NCBI GenBank assembly: GCA_963556145.1
Contig: OY744461.1
Span: 9,186,891-9,250,890, forward strand
DNA: 64,000 nt
Direction: 5' to 3'
Source of the DNA: Hygrocybe punicea
Lineage: Eukaryota; Basidiomycota; Agaricomycetes; Agaricales; Hygrophoraceae
Part shown: positions 46,223-57,444 of the stretch, piece after piece
How positions within the stretch are numbered: position 1 is the stretch's first letter
Layout: every line of letters begins with the position of its first letter
Made by a program: the position numbers and the translations under genes
The notes under the pieces: generated by a model
Told to the model about the DNA's origin: nothing
Seen by the model: the letters and a program-made list of their open reading frames with translations, nothing else
Databases searched by the model: none

Positions 46223-47015
46223 CTAAAGAGATGGCGGCAATAAAATGGCAACTTCTCCCCCCATGTACCTCAAAACAAATAGGTGATCTGCTTCTTCATT
46301 GCTGCGAGCACACTCGAGAATGGGCGCTGTCGCCTTCCCGCCCTTGCCCAACGCTAAACGTGCACTAGTCCTGATGATATTAATACGTTTCATTCCTCAG
46401 AAAAAATGGGGATAAACTAACCTGCCATGATAGACTCCAGGGGCAGGTCCCTTAAGAATTACCCAAAAAACATGCTCATCATCCAGCGCACTGCAAGGCG
46501 ACAGCGCACTGCAAGGCGACAGCAGAGGCTGTATGGCTGCAGGAGAAATCATTGGGACTGTGTTTCCCGCGGCGAGGGCATGCTGCCAAGCCTCCTCGGC
46601 GTCGGCCACCGTGTAAAATCCATCAAAACTGTTGGAGGGAAAGCCGCTGACTGAGAGATTACACGAAGGCCTGAAAACCGGGCAGTTCTGAGCAGGTGGC
46701 CTGTGCACCAACGTGGCATAGAGGAAGTGCGTACCAATTGTAGAACACACCTGCCTTCCGGCCGCAGTAAACAACAAATGCAACCTTTTTTTGCGATGGC
46801 TTCGATGACGGGGAACTGTTGATGGGCAGTGCGGAGGCTCAGCGGCTGTACGATTCGCAGGCTAGAGTAAAGGAGTCTTCAAACAGGTCGTCCTCGAGAG
46901 AGGGAGATGTGGGAGAAAATAAGATGCTGGAAATATCATCAGAAGGTGATTACAGATCGGTGGGGGACGGCTGCAGGGGAGGGTCAACCAGGCTATCTTG
47001 GGCAAGTCAGGACAT
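46223..47015 (-). pseudogene. KDZ2-borne protein with RNase H1 N-terminal (hybrid-binding) domains
   Basis: From an ATG at 47015 one frame runs leftwards through an acidic leader (SPSLEDDLFEDSF), interrupted by TGA near 47009, TAA near 46955 and TGA near 46849. It then reads KVAFVVYCGRKAGVFYNW; a 64-bp intron (46671-46734) joins this to SGFPSNSFDGFYTVADAEEAW, a complete RNase H1 N-terminal domain. A second copy begins HVFWVILKGPAPGVYHGR and continues after a 51-bp intron (46371-46421) as a shorter, diverged half. Stop TAG at 46223. This domain binds RNA-DNA hybrids or dsRNA in RNase H1 and caulimovirus proteins. No catalytic RNase H domain follows. The gene lies between transposase and accessory gene, on the transposase strand. 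All three early stops are C-to-T derivable. Confidence 0.7.
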
Positions 47016-47267
47016 GTCAACGACGAGTGTAGGTACTCACCTTTTGGGGTGGCTGGCAGGAAGTAATGAAGACATCAGAAAAAATGATGTGCAGTGTCAA
47101 ACACACTAGTTTTCATGGTTGTGGTACGGGGGCAAAGCGAGAGATAGGAAGATGGTAGAAGAACGGGAGGGGGGAACGCCGAACACAGGTTTTTTTTTCT
47201 GGAGATCAATCAACACGTGCGTGCCTCAACCAACACAGGCCTCTCAGGCACAAGCATCAGACATTGG

Positions 47268-48840
47268 ATGTCCACTGCCATTGGCACGAGCACTGGTGAT
47301 GATGCCTTCGACAGCACTTGCCTAGATCGTCACACAACATGGGCCAGCCGAAACCCCATGATAGCTGTGCAACCTTCGCGACCTCGGGAGAAACTCTCCT
47401 CTGCTGAAAAGAACACACGAAATCTAGCAAAGGCTGCAAGAAAAATCAAAAACACTAATCTGGCTGCCGATATTGATGCTCTCCAACTTGAATACATGAC
47501 TCAAATTGACTTGCTCGCCGTGAAACATCACGAAAAGTCGTCTCACATTCTCAACATAATTTCAAACTCAACCCACTACAAAAACAAAAAAGCCCACGCG
47601 CCGACGATACAAAACGCGTTGGCTCACCATAAGGCTCAGGGGATGAATGAAGGTTCGTGATCATGTTCCTCACTGCGGTTGGGGGAAAGCTTACTCTCGA
47701 ATTCAGGGAAAGCTGTCGGTTCTCGCGTCAAACTCACAGAATTGAAAGATCTTGTGGCCGATGACCCAGACCTCCAACAACTGACCAAAGAACGTGAGGT
47801 GGACCTCATAGAGGCGCTCATAGAGCATCATGCTGTGAAGAAAGCTGGAGCACGCCCATCTAACCGTGGAGCGGCACGGGACTTCTGTGCTACAGCAACC
47901 AATGTCACCTGGGATGTCAGTCTGTTCATTTCTGTTTTGGTGGGCTCACCTGACTGCTCTCTCAGCTCCAAGACCTCTCTGAGCGCACCGGCACTTATGC
48001 CATCGCATTTCTCACCCATGGCCATGTTGATGATACCATAACACCGGAGTGGTTGGCAACAGGAGATTCCATGGATTTCCTCACAGAATCACTTGGTCTT
48101 GATCCCTGGGATGTGACGCGATTGTTTGAACAATGGGCTTGTGCACGGTCTAAATGTGAGTCTGATTCAATGTGTTGTCTTTCCCTTTGATGCTAATTTT
48201 TGTGAGTAGCGCGTCACGAATGTGACACCCTTGCTTCAATGCGTGCTGAGTGCACCAAGATAATATTCTCCAGCCTCCATAAGTGCCACATCCTCCTCAC
48301 CAAGTTTCTCCCTCACCTCTTGTAGAATTTGCCTCGAAGACGAAATAACTTGTCATGAACTATACCAACTACGAGACAGCCATTGTTGAGCGCTACCGGG
48401 TGAATTTGGTCGGGTGGACATTCCCCCAACTTGTTAGTCCCTCGGAGATAGGTACCATCGACGACATCCGAACCTTGCGTGATGCATTGAAGACTGGAGC
48501 ATGCAAGTGGGTGCGCCTCAGCAAACGAGAGCTAGCTGCGCATTCAGAAGCCGTAGCTCAACGGCGCGAAGATGGTGAGGTCATTGGGAAGAAACGAAAG
48601 GAAAGGAGCAACAAGGGAGTGAAGAGGAAGCGCAAGGATAAAGGCAGGGAGGAGGAAGATGAAGAGAGTGCCGAGGATGTTGCGGGACCTTCAAAGAAGA
48701 AGAAAACGACACTCAGGCCCAAGCCTAAACCGAAGCCCAAGCCGACGAACCACAAATCCCAGCTCCCCCCCACACATCGTGTGAAAAGCAAGGCTGTCAT
48801 CTCTGATTCTGACAGTGAGGAGGGTAGTGGGGATACATAG
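47268..48840 (+). CDS. KDZ2 accessory protein, divergent from the transposase
   Basis: Exons 47268-47652, 47707-47915, 47966-48155 and from 48210 join in phase; a last exon with ATG at 48355 runs to 48840. An N-terminal basic/helical region (EKNTRNLAKAARKIKNTN) leads to a block (TGTYAIAFLTHGHVDDTI...SLGLDPWDVTRLFEQWACA) and then MNYTNYETAIVERYRVNLVGWTFP, WVRLSKRELAAH and a K/R/E-rich tail with PKPKPKPKP. From memory, proteins of this kind are common in mushrooms, but I know no function. The middle block aligns with one in the KDZ1 accessory protein, and both genes sit head to head with their transposase. A stop lies in frame just before 48355, so either splicing there is unresolved or a frameshift exists. 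The charged tail suggests nuclear location; this is inference. Confidence 0.6.
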
Positions 48841-48974
48841 TGGCCATTGTAGCCATCTCCCTTCAGCTGAATTCCATCCCCGTTGCCCCTACATTATCCT
48901 TTGAAATACCCCTCCTGTTCCCCCTTCTTCGAATGCATCATCTTTACTGTAAGCAATCTATTGCAAACTGCATG

Positions 48975-49310
48975 CTATAGTACATGAAAATAGTTAAAAA
49001 ATGTTGAGCTCGACGTTTGGGACAATGAGCGCGAAGGCGCGCTGTCTCGCGCAGGCAGTTGCCTAATGCGGAAGCAGCGAGCGGCACCACAGCGAGCGCA
49101 TAAGCCAACTGCTGCATCGGGACACACCAACAATGACCAAACATCCCAATGTAGCATCTGGCATTGAGCTATAGAAATACATGCCAAGTCCCCGAGCTAT
49201 TGAAGGTTTATTGCAGGAGGCCCTAAATAATGAAAACTACTGCTAGTTAGCAGTGGAAGTCGGCCTCATTACCACTGCTAATACGTGGGAACAGTTGGGA
49301 TTCACAGGTG
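48975..49310. repeat. KDZ2 right terminal inverted repeat
   Basis: Reverse complement of 41236-41572 with a handful of mostly C/T-type differences (for example aaacgtcgagc against aaatgtcaagc). Confidence 0.9.
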
Positions 49311-49318
49311 CTTGGTCC

Positions 49319-49920
49319 AAGGCTAACAAGTATGGCTGTATATCTGGGGAAGTATTGTTGGCTTCACCGTTGGTATCATTGCCTGGCTCGTCACTACCAG
49401 CATCCTCAACGATGGTATTATCAATGTTGTTGTACGTTGGCAGGCCATTTGTTTTCAATTCTTTTCGCTCATAATTTTTCACTGTAGACCAGTGGAGGTG
49501 AATATGAGATGCTTGCAGGAAATCTTGCTTCCATTGGTGTTGGAGGCATTATTGCAACTCTTTCATTGTTTGTGGCGGCTGTTACCCGATTGCTGAATGC
49601 TTGCTGATCCGAGTGGCCTAATTATGACTTCCGCGATACTGGTGCCATCAATGCGGCCGAACCTCACTTGAGGGAAGAACCGATCGAGGACGGTGATGAT
49701 CGTCAGCACGTGCCAGACGGTGCTACAATAATATGTCTAGTGACAAATCCAACTTTTTGCATCCTTTGCATGATTTCAATGTTGCTATCGGAAGTACATT
49801 GTTACTAATCAGTTCCAAGGACGTGATAGGTCGTCTGAGTCATTTAGCGCGAGGAGACCCGAGATTGAAAAGATTTGCGACCGGCGAGCTGCAAATCGAA
49901 GACGCTGCTGATTAATATTA
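49319..49920 (+). pseudogene. DUR3: DUR3-like urea/sodium symporter, 3' part
   Basis: Continues the gene broken at 37435. After TWSKANKYGC come VGFTVGIIAWLVTTSILNDG (49357-49420, needing a small frame change), an intron near 49435-49490, SGGEYEMLAGNLASIGVGG (49494-49550), and a tail WPNYDFRDTGAINAAEPHL (from about 49612), all typical of the last membrane segments and cytoplasmic end of fungal DUR3. The coding order is right and no sequence seems lost at the insertion site beyond small indels. Confidence 0.8.
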
Positions 49921-50199
49921 TCTCCCGCGAATTATCTCCTAGGGGAAGTCAATACAGAGGCACGGAGAGGATTCGAAGCGATGTTGGTCATAACAGAGCC
50001 ACCATCCTTTATATCATGTTTTGTATGGCCGCAATTACAAAAGCTTGACCGTAACTGTAAAATCAGTCACCACGGGACAGTACTTGTCTCTAAAAGTTAC
50101 CAGTTTCTGCACTCGGCTCTAAAAGGTTTACCAGTCTCTGCACAACAGAAAAAGGAGACCAGTCTGAGCCGAGCGAAAATGGACATGAGATTTCGCCCC

Positions 50200-51352
50200 T
50201 CGAGATCTGCTCAAAGATTGGCAGAAGATGAGCGCAAAAAAACCACAACTTCGTCGCAGTAATTGTCAAAACAGTGCAACTGGACATCAGAAAAATGTTT
50301 ACGAACCTCATACCAACGGAATGACTTCCGGTCCTCCTCTTCCAAATAGTTGATAACAAACCTGACGGTGCAGGTCATTCCGATCACTATGAACGTTGCA
50401 GCCACAAGCATTGGTGGATGCCATAGTAGAATGAGCCCATACGTGAGACCCATAATCAGGATCAGCAGTGACCAGCGCGCAACCCATTGGGGCAGGATAA
50501 TCGGGGTGGTTCTACGACCGAGAACTTCATCGCCAGAGCGGTCTCTAAAGTCTTAGGCGTGCCCCTAGCCAGTGATGTCAGTCACAGAGGGTTCACATCT
50601 ATTTAGTCCACTTGCCGTCGTGGCAAATATAAGGCCACAGGCCGCTATGGCATTAATTGACGTACCAGTCATAGGCTGGTGGTGACCTAAGGCAGTCCAA
50701 TTAGTCACTGGATACCTAACGTCTCAATGCCCCTACCGATAATGTAAGTTGTTCCCAGCTGTAGCACATAAATCCTACGGCGAACCGACAGTCCATTCTC
50801 GTTGTACAACCATGACGCGAGCATGTAGATCAGGCTGACTTTCATCAGTCCATGATACACACTAAGTGCGACGGCCAAGGAGACGACAACAAGATACAGG
50901 GACTGTCCACGCTCCAACGATAGGCGGCCCGAGGGAAATGGTCTATCAGGCTTACAAAGTATATCCTCCTTGACACCAATCATCTATTGAAGGGATCAAC
51001 GAGTTGCATACTGACGCCTTGAGAAAAAGCGCACCTGATTCTTGATCTGCGAAAGACGTTATGTGTGAATGCATATCGGAACGAGTTTGCTGCAGTCACA
51101 TACATCGGAAGCCAAAAGGTGGAGTTCGAGCCATACAAACGCCATAAGAAACGATGACCAATCAGTCGGGCCAGCAAGGACCATTCCCACCGTGAGCTAT
51201 ATGGGTCAAACAGGTGTGCTACACCAGTGGACTTGGAGGCATACCATGGGCACAATAACAATCGGAACGTCGCTTTTGCTGAAGAGGTAAAGCGTGTAAG
51301 CGCACGACAGAAGTTGTTGAATAACAAGCATTACTGCTGTCTGAATAGACAT
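50200..51352 (-). pseudogene. UbiA-like prenyltransferase, decayed
   Basis: Minus-strand blocks in order: MSIQTAVMLVIQQLLSCAYT (from about 51352), DWSSFLMAFVWLELHLLASD, IKNQ then EDILCKPDRPFPSGRLSLE (about 50965-50910; the NQ..D..KP.RP.PSGR signature of fungal UbiA-like proteins), several hydrophobic segments, GHA*DFRDRSGDEVLGRRTTP (second Asp-rich motif; the stop TAA at 50553-50555 replaces the usual Gln) and VRFVINYLEEEDRKSFRWYE. Relatives are integral membrane prenyltransferases or cyclases in terpenoid pathways. No biosynthetic cluster partners are visible. Introns are plausible but frames also shift near 51215. Confidence 0.65.
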
Positions 51353-52545
51353 AACAGCGATGAGAAAAGTACGCAACTGAGGGGTCTGAACTCTTAAGCG
51401 TTGATTAAATTCGCAGGAGATGCTGCAAACGACGGCACCGGAAGTATGATAGTTTCTGCTCCTTTGCGAGCTTACTCACGTTCCCGGCGGTCAAGGAAAT
51501 GTGTCACCACGGGTACACCGAAAAACGGGGCATGTCTTGATCGATGTTTTCTTTCCATGCCACCACCCTAGTTCCAAAATACGTAGTGGTGGGGCTTCAT
51601 CGGTTGATGCTGAGATTTCGGACTCCACAGATATCTGGGATTTGGATAGAATGGCGCCCATGGCAGTGGTTGTCGGTTTCGTTGCTAGTAGGAAAACTTC
51701 TGAGGTACGAGTCTACATTCGGTAAACTCTAGAGATTCAGCCCTGTCAACAAAAGTCAAGTACGTACAACATCTTGGTCCAGTTGTTGAACTCAAAGACA
51801 GGCTTGGAGGTTCAAGCCGGCGTTACCGGATGTGGGGCGGGAGTGAGGCGAATAAGGTCGGGGGCGTGAACTTGACCGAGGGCGTCACGGTCGCCGGCTC
51901 TCCTTTGAGTCTACAGCTCGTGAGGGTGTTGGTGCGAATTTGAATGTCAAGCCAGTCGCGGTCGTTTGCACTGTGAGCAAATAGTAACTCTTGAACCAAG
52001 TAGTGTCACGGGAGCACAAAGTCTCTCAAGATCCAATACAAGATCAAACCATCACCTCAACGTATCAGTTGTTATTCCAGTGGTTGAAAAGGCAAAGACG
52101 GCAGACTCGGAGAACAAGTAACTCGTACTATGATTACCAACGACGTCGACGACTTCGACACTGTCGCAACTCGCTTCGACGACCTCAGCTCCAGCGCCCC
52201 CGAATCCATTGACATCACGTCTACCCGTCTCTTCATCGTAAAGTCAACTCCAACGATCAACTGCGTCGAAGCTCTCGCGTAATCGTTTGTCTTGCTCGTG
52301 AGACAGCATCCGAGGGCTGTAAACACTTTCGTCATCGCCGCCAAACACCTCCCCGCCTCCGGAGACACTCAGGGCATCAGCATAGAGGGTTAGGAATGGG
52401 AATCTGCTTCTCCTGACGATGTATTTCGTGTGCACGAAACGGCCCTGACGGTACCGAAGCACACGCGTCCAGTCCACGTCTGACTGCCACCCCTCTCGGC
52501 CTCAGCACAGCGTTAGGATCTTGAAAATACATAATGACATGCCTA
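51353..52545. other. Region without a recognised gene
   Basis: Short frames on both strands (for example 51501-51725 and 52072-52477) show no family resemblance. I see no inverted ends or tandem repeats. Confidence 0.4.
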
Positions 52546-53819
52546 TCATTCTGCATATGGTGGTGGCAAAGACGGTGTATTCCTCCCCACCAAAGCAGCT
52601 GGTGGCGCCTGGTCTAACAAGAGCGGATTGTGGAGAGATGCAAATAGAGCATGTCTTTCCTCGAGGCCCAGCCGTGCACGAGAGATGACATCCAGAATAG
52701 TCGCAATATCTGGGAGGCCCTCCTGTGCAGCCATCTCACCCGTGGATGATTGCGATAGTGTTTGAATAGCGTCCATTGGTGGTAGTGCTGCACTCAAGGA
52801 GACCATGAGTGCCTGTCGTTGACCAGCCGTCAGACGAGGCATATCAAGAGCCCACGCTAAATCAGCTCCTCGATCCCTGGGTATACTGCTGGGGACATAA
52901 ATGTGACCGAAACAACCGTGCGACGGATGTTGGATTTACCCCCCGCGTACCACGTCAATTGGATCTGCGTGTGGGGGGTGGTATGTCAAGCCAGGCACGG
53001 CTTGGAGAATCATAATAACGTACCTGAACTTGGCAGGAGCGGAGTGGGTGTAGGCCCAAGCTGGCTCGTCATCGATCCATAGTAAGGTGTAGCGCACTCT
53101 AGGGCTGCATTATAGAACGCGTTTCTACGTAGAACGAGAAATATGATGGTGAGAGTGAGAAGAACGAAGGCAATTCCACCAACGACGCCGCCGGCAATGA
53201 CAGCTGTGTTTGATTTATCGGGGGAGAATACTAATGGGGAAGGAGTTGGGGGGGAGGAGAGTGGAGACGACACAGCAGATGAGGTGGTTGTCGAAGACCT
53301 AGCTAATGTGGAAGTGACGGCTGAGTTTGGGCTATAGGGCAAAAATGAGCATCTCCTATGGATTCTAAAATAATTAATCGCACTTGGCAGTGATTGTAGG
53401 GAATGAGTTTGTGGGAAGGTAACGGTGGGTCTAACTAACGTTGAGCCCAAGAAACCAGATGAACCGAAGAAGACTTGCTGTTGAAATCTTGACGAGTGTG
53501 ACGGGTCACCAAATGGAGATTGTTGAGTATAGGATTGGAATTCTATCGTGGAGTGTTCTACATAGGGATAGGTAGTTGCGACATTGCCCAAGCAAGCGGA
53601 CGACGATCCGGGTTGGACAGTGTAATTATTGATAACCGTTGACGAAAAAGCTGTAACCCGCGGGAATGTAGCAAATCCAGTCGTAGTAACCAACGGCAGG
53701 GCCCACAGGGAGTATAAGGAGGAAGGTGCTTTCTTCGTCGGCTGTGAACAAGTTCACGGTGGGAACAATGTTTCGAGTGGGAATGAAAGAAATGTTGAAA
53801 GTAAATGATGACGGGATCA
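52546..53819 (-). pseudogene. Single-pass membrane protein remnant with S/T-rich stalk
   Basis: Reading leftwards: an ectodomain piece (IPSSFTFNISFIPTRNIVP ... YDWICYIPAGYSFFVNG), a frame change near 53640, VQPGSSSACLGN, an S/T/P-rich stalk, one membrane helix (AVIAGGVVGGIAFVLLTLTI, about 53210-53150) followed by LVLRR, and, after an intron at 52857-53023, a cytoplasmic tail with a helix-forming repeat of SLSAALPPMDAIQ type and a final LPPPYAE, a PPxY motif of the kind bound by WW-domain ubiquitin ligases. The layout is common in fungal cell-surface or mucin-like proteins. The N-terminus, including any signal peptide, is cut off at 53820 where the Plavaka-like element begins. Confidence 0.55.
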
Positions 53820-54043
53820 CACTGGGCGATCAACCCCAGTGAGAATCGGACATTTTCGTATATATTTAGGTCTTGTGGATTCGTGCGAAATACAATATCT
53901 ATATTCGGATAGTTTGCCATCTTATCTTATCTGCGCGAGATAGCTGTATGTGAATACACCTCTGAGTTGCTTCTCGGATACGCCTGTGCCGTGATATATA
54001 AATCATATTCCCGCAACGCAATAGCGATACTTTACACTATCCT

Positions 54044-57000
54044 ATGCAACTATGTGAGTTTAATTTTCCTATCAAGTTACTAGTTCCAACGATCTGCTAT
54101 AGGGAACGCCGCTACTTCTGTGACTGTCAGAGGCATTGCAAGGAGCGGAAAGAGGTCTCTCGGAGGACGTACGAAAGGCATGCCCAATACCGCAACCACA
54201 CTGCAGATATCCTTCAACAATACCTGGCTGAACACAACATTCCACCACTGGACTCGATACAGTCTGACAGAGAGCCCCCACCGCTCGAAGATGATGATGA
54301 ACCTATGGATGTTCTACACAGTGAGGAACATCTGATTTATGACCGCGAACCCGAGATCCCAATGCAAGGCGATGATATTGAAGAACTATACACGGACGTT
54401 CCTTTTGCGCACCATCCCAATTCGCCGACACCTGAACCCAGACCTCCATCTGTAACAGTCGCACCGGATGACGATGAGGATGGATTTAGTGAAGATCTCA
54501 ATCCATTTGAGGTAAGCATCTAGATCACTGCCCGGGCCTCTCGCCGTCCATATAATAATGAGAATTAGGATAATACCACCTCCGAGTCTGGAAACTACCC
54601 CACCAATCCGCATGGTATGGATGCACCGAGTCGGACCAGTCCCATCTCTGACGCAAGCGATTTACCACTGGAATTCGATCCCGACAATGCCACCCTCAAC
54701 GACCTCAAAACAACGCTCCAGTTTATCAATCTTTTACGCAATGCAACACTCGATGATGGCACCCTCGATGATGAAATCATTGATCGCCTCAGAAATCCAT
54801 TGCAAGGGCCCCCCGAAATCGATGACCCAGACCTTCTACTTGCGCTCAAAGTATTCCTTGCCACAAACAACGCTTCCGAAGATTGCTACGCGAAAGTTCG
54901 TGATGCCGTTTGCGGTCGCTTCCCTGAATGCGAGTTTCTCTCTCAAGACAGGCTCAAGCGTCGAATCACACAACTAACTGGCATCACATCCATAGTCCAC
55001 GACATGTGCATTAATTCATGCATCGGTTACACTGGTCCTTTCAAAGATCTAACCCACTGTCCTTACTGCAACACATTCCGATATGACCGTACTCTATACG
55101 ACACAAGCAATGGTGAGAAAAAGGTTCCATGTCAAACATTTCACACCATCCCCCTTGGACCCCAACTACAAGCATTATACCGCAGCCAGGAAACGGCTGC
55201 AGCCATGTGCTATCGAAGGACTCGCACGAGAGAAGTTGTGGAAGAACTCCAAGCAAAAAATGGAGTACTCGATGCCTACGACGATTTTGTCACTGGTTCA
55301 GAATACCTTGAAGCCTTCATCCGAGGTGATATCGGCGACCATGATATCGCACTGGTTCTCTCACTCGATGGGGCACAACTCTACGAAAAGAAGTGCTCTG
55401 ATTGCTGGATTCTTATTTGGATCCTATTCGAACTCTCCCCCGACAAGAGATACACCAAAAGACACGTACTCCCCGGTGGGTTTATTACTGGACCCAATAA
55501 ACCGAAACACTTCGATTCCTTCTCATATCCGACTCTTAACCATCTCTCGGCACTGCAACGTGACGGTTTCTACATCTGGGATGCATACGATGCATCCATT
55601 TATCTCTCCCGCCCCTTCTTTGTCATCGGAACGGCTGATGGCCCCGGTGCGACAACTGTCAATGGCCTGACCGGCCATCAGGGATACTACTCATGTCATT
55701 TGTACTGCCCCATTAAAGGACGCCGGTTTCCTGGAGACAAGAGGTATTATCCCGTTCACCTCAAACCACATCATTACCATGTCGATGGTTGCGACCATGC
55801 CGACTACAATTTCACTCGCATGCCATCCCGACCTCCTGATGAATATCTCAACAATCTCACTTATCTCATTGCGTCACTCACTAACAGGGAATATGAAGAT
55901 CGCCGCAAACTCACTGGAATCGTTAAGCCAAGTCTTTTCAGCGGATTGCCCTCCCGCCGGATGCTTGCGATCCCAGGTTGCTTTGCCGCCGACCTAATGC
56001 ATCTCATTGCTCTCAACATAACTGACCTACTCCTCTCCCTTTGGCGCGGAATTATCAAATGCAAAGCCCCCGATGATAAGACAACTTGGGACTGGGCCGT
56101 TCTGCAAGGCGAAGCTTGGCAAGAGCACGGGAAGCGCGTTGCCGAAATGACACCTTATCTACCTGGGTCTTTCGATGTCCCGCCCCGTAATCCTGCAGAA
56201 CGCATCTCCAGTGGTTATAAAGCCTGGGAGTTTTTAACCTACATCTTCGTCCTTGGCCCTGGTCTTTTCTACGGTCTCCTTCCTGATCACTATTTCCAAA
56301 ACTTCTGCAAACTCGTGGCAGCAGTCCGAATTCTCCACCAACGCGTCATCACAAGAGCGGATATAACAAACGCTCATACACTTATCACCGAATTTGTGCA
56401 GGAGTTCGAGGAGCTATATTATCAAAGAAAACCTGAGCGTATCCATTTCTGCCGACCCAGCATCCACGGCCTTTTACATCTTACACGGGAAACCATTCGG
56501 CTCGGCCCACCCTGCTATTACACACAATGGACAATGGAACGAACAATCGGAAACCTTACGGAAGAAATCAAACAACCATCCCGTCCATATGCAAACCTCG
56601 CACAACGTGGCATTCGACGAGCGCAAGTGAATGCACTCAAGGCAATGATTCCGGAACTTCAGCCAGATGAAACACTACCTCGGGGCTCTCTAGTTCTCGG
56701 TGATGGGTACATTTTATTACGTGCAAGAGACAAGAGGGCAGTCAGAATCCCTGATCCTGCCGGCACCGCTATTCATGAGTACATGGAACTCGCCAACGAG
56801 AGGCCTGCACCGGACTGGATTCCTCATGTGCGTCGGTGGGCACGATTGCGCCTGCCAACTGGACAAAATGCACGATCTTCTTGGAAGGAAAAGTCCAAAT
56901 CGCTTGGGCAGGTTGTCCGTATGTCCCGCAATATCAAGGTAATCGTAAAGACTACATATACATGTTATTCTCATTGTCAGTTAGTTTCAAACAGATGACA

Positions 57001-57305
57001 CGCTCAACTACGGCGAAGTACAATTCTTCTTTCAAGCAAATGTTCAGAACGAGACCAGAACACTCGCTCTTGTATCAACGTATTCCCCACCGAACCCCAC
57101 CATATTACAAATGTCATATAACACATTATGGGCTTGTCGATATCAAGGTCAGAACAAACTCGAAGTTATCAATGTGCATGATATTCTCTCTGTCGTTGCT
57201 TTACCTCCATTTCCTGCTCTGGAGGGAATCTCATTCGTTGGAGAAAAACTTGGCTTGGATGTTGCAGCGTTAGGTGGCATAGAACAGGATTTCGAAGATA
57301 TCTAA
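54044..57305 (+). CDS. tnp2-type (Plavaka/EnSpm-like) transposase
   Basis: Three exons, 54044-54511, 54569-56918 (donor GTATGT) and 56995-57305, join in phase to about 1,042 residues. An N-terminal Cys/His cluster (FCDCQRHCKERKEVSRRTYERH) and an acidic linker precede a second Cys cluster (CPYCNTFRY). The catalytic domain has D in ALVLSLDGAQLY and in FFVIGTADGPGAT, GLTGHQGYYSCHLYC, a helical region, and E in YYTQWTMERTIGNL. The C-terminal tail (EVQFFFQANVQNETR...LVSTYSPP) is usual for the family. No internal stop, so the enzyme may be active. The first ATG is uncertain; an intron could precede RRYFCDC. Confidence 0.88.
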
Positions 57306-57444
57306 TTGCTCATCATGTATGTATGATAGTGAACAGAGAGCAGTACAAGAGGACACAGGAAGACAAACGAGAACAAATGAGAACAAGAGAATGAGAACAC
57401 AATAATGCGACTAATGAAAAGAATGGAAGAAATGTTATTAATAA

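Larger units (their letters stand above)
37444..49310. mobile_element. KDZ-family DNA transposon (KDZ2) with nested insertions
   Basis: The right end is GGGATTCACAGGTG and the expected left end is CACCTGTGAATCCC. The first C is at 37444 and the rest resumes at 41236, because a Ngaro-like retroelement (37445-41235) sits between base 1 and base 2. The inverted repeats are about 335 bp (41236-41572 and 48975-49310) and roughly 98% identical, the differences being mostly transitions. Cargo: minus-strand transposase, a minus-strand RNase H1-N gene and a plus-strand accessory gene, plus a hAT-like insertion. It interrupts DUR3 and has an 8-bp target duplication. Confidence 0.9.

Noticed and set aside
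52072..52477. Minus-strand open frames of 77-98 codons
   Set aside because: No family resemblance, no splice logic linking them and no start context.
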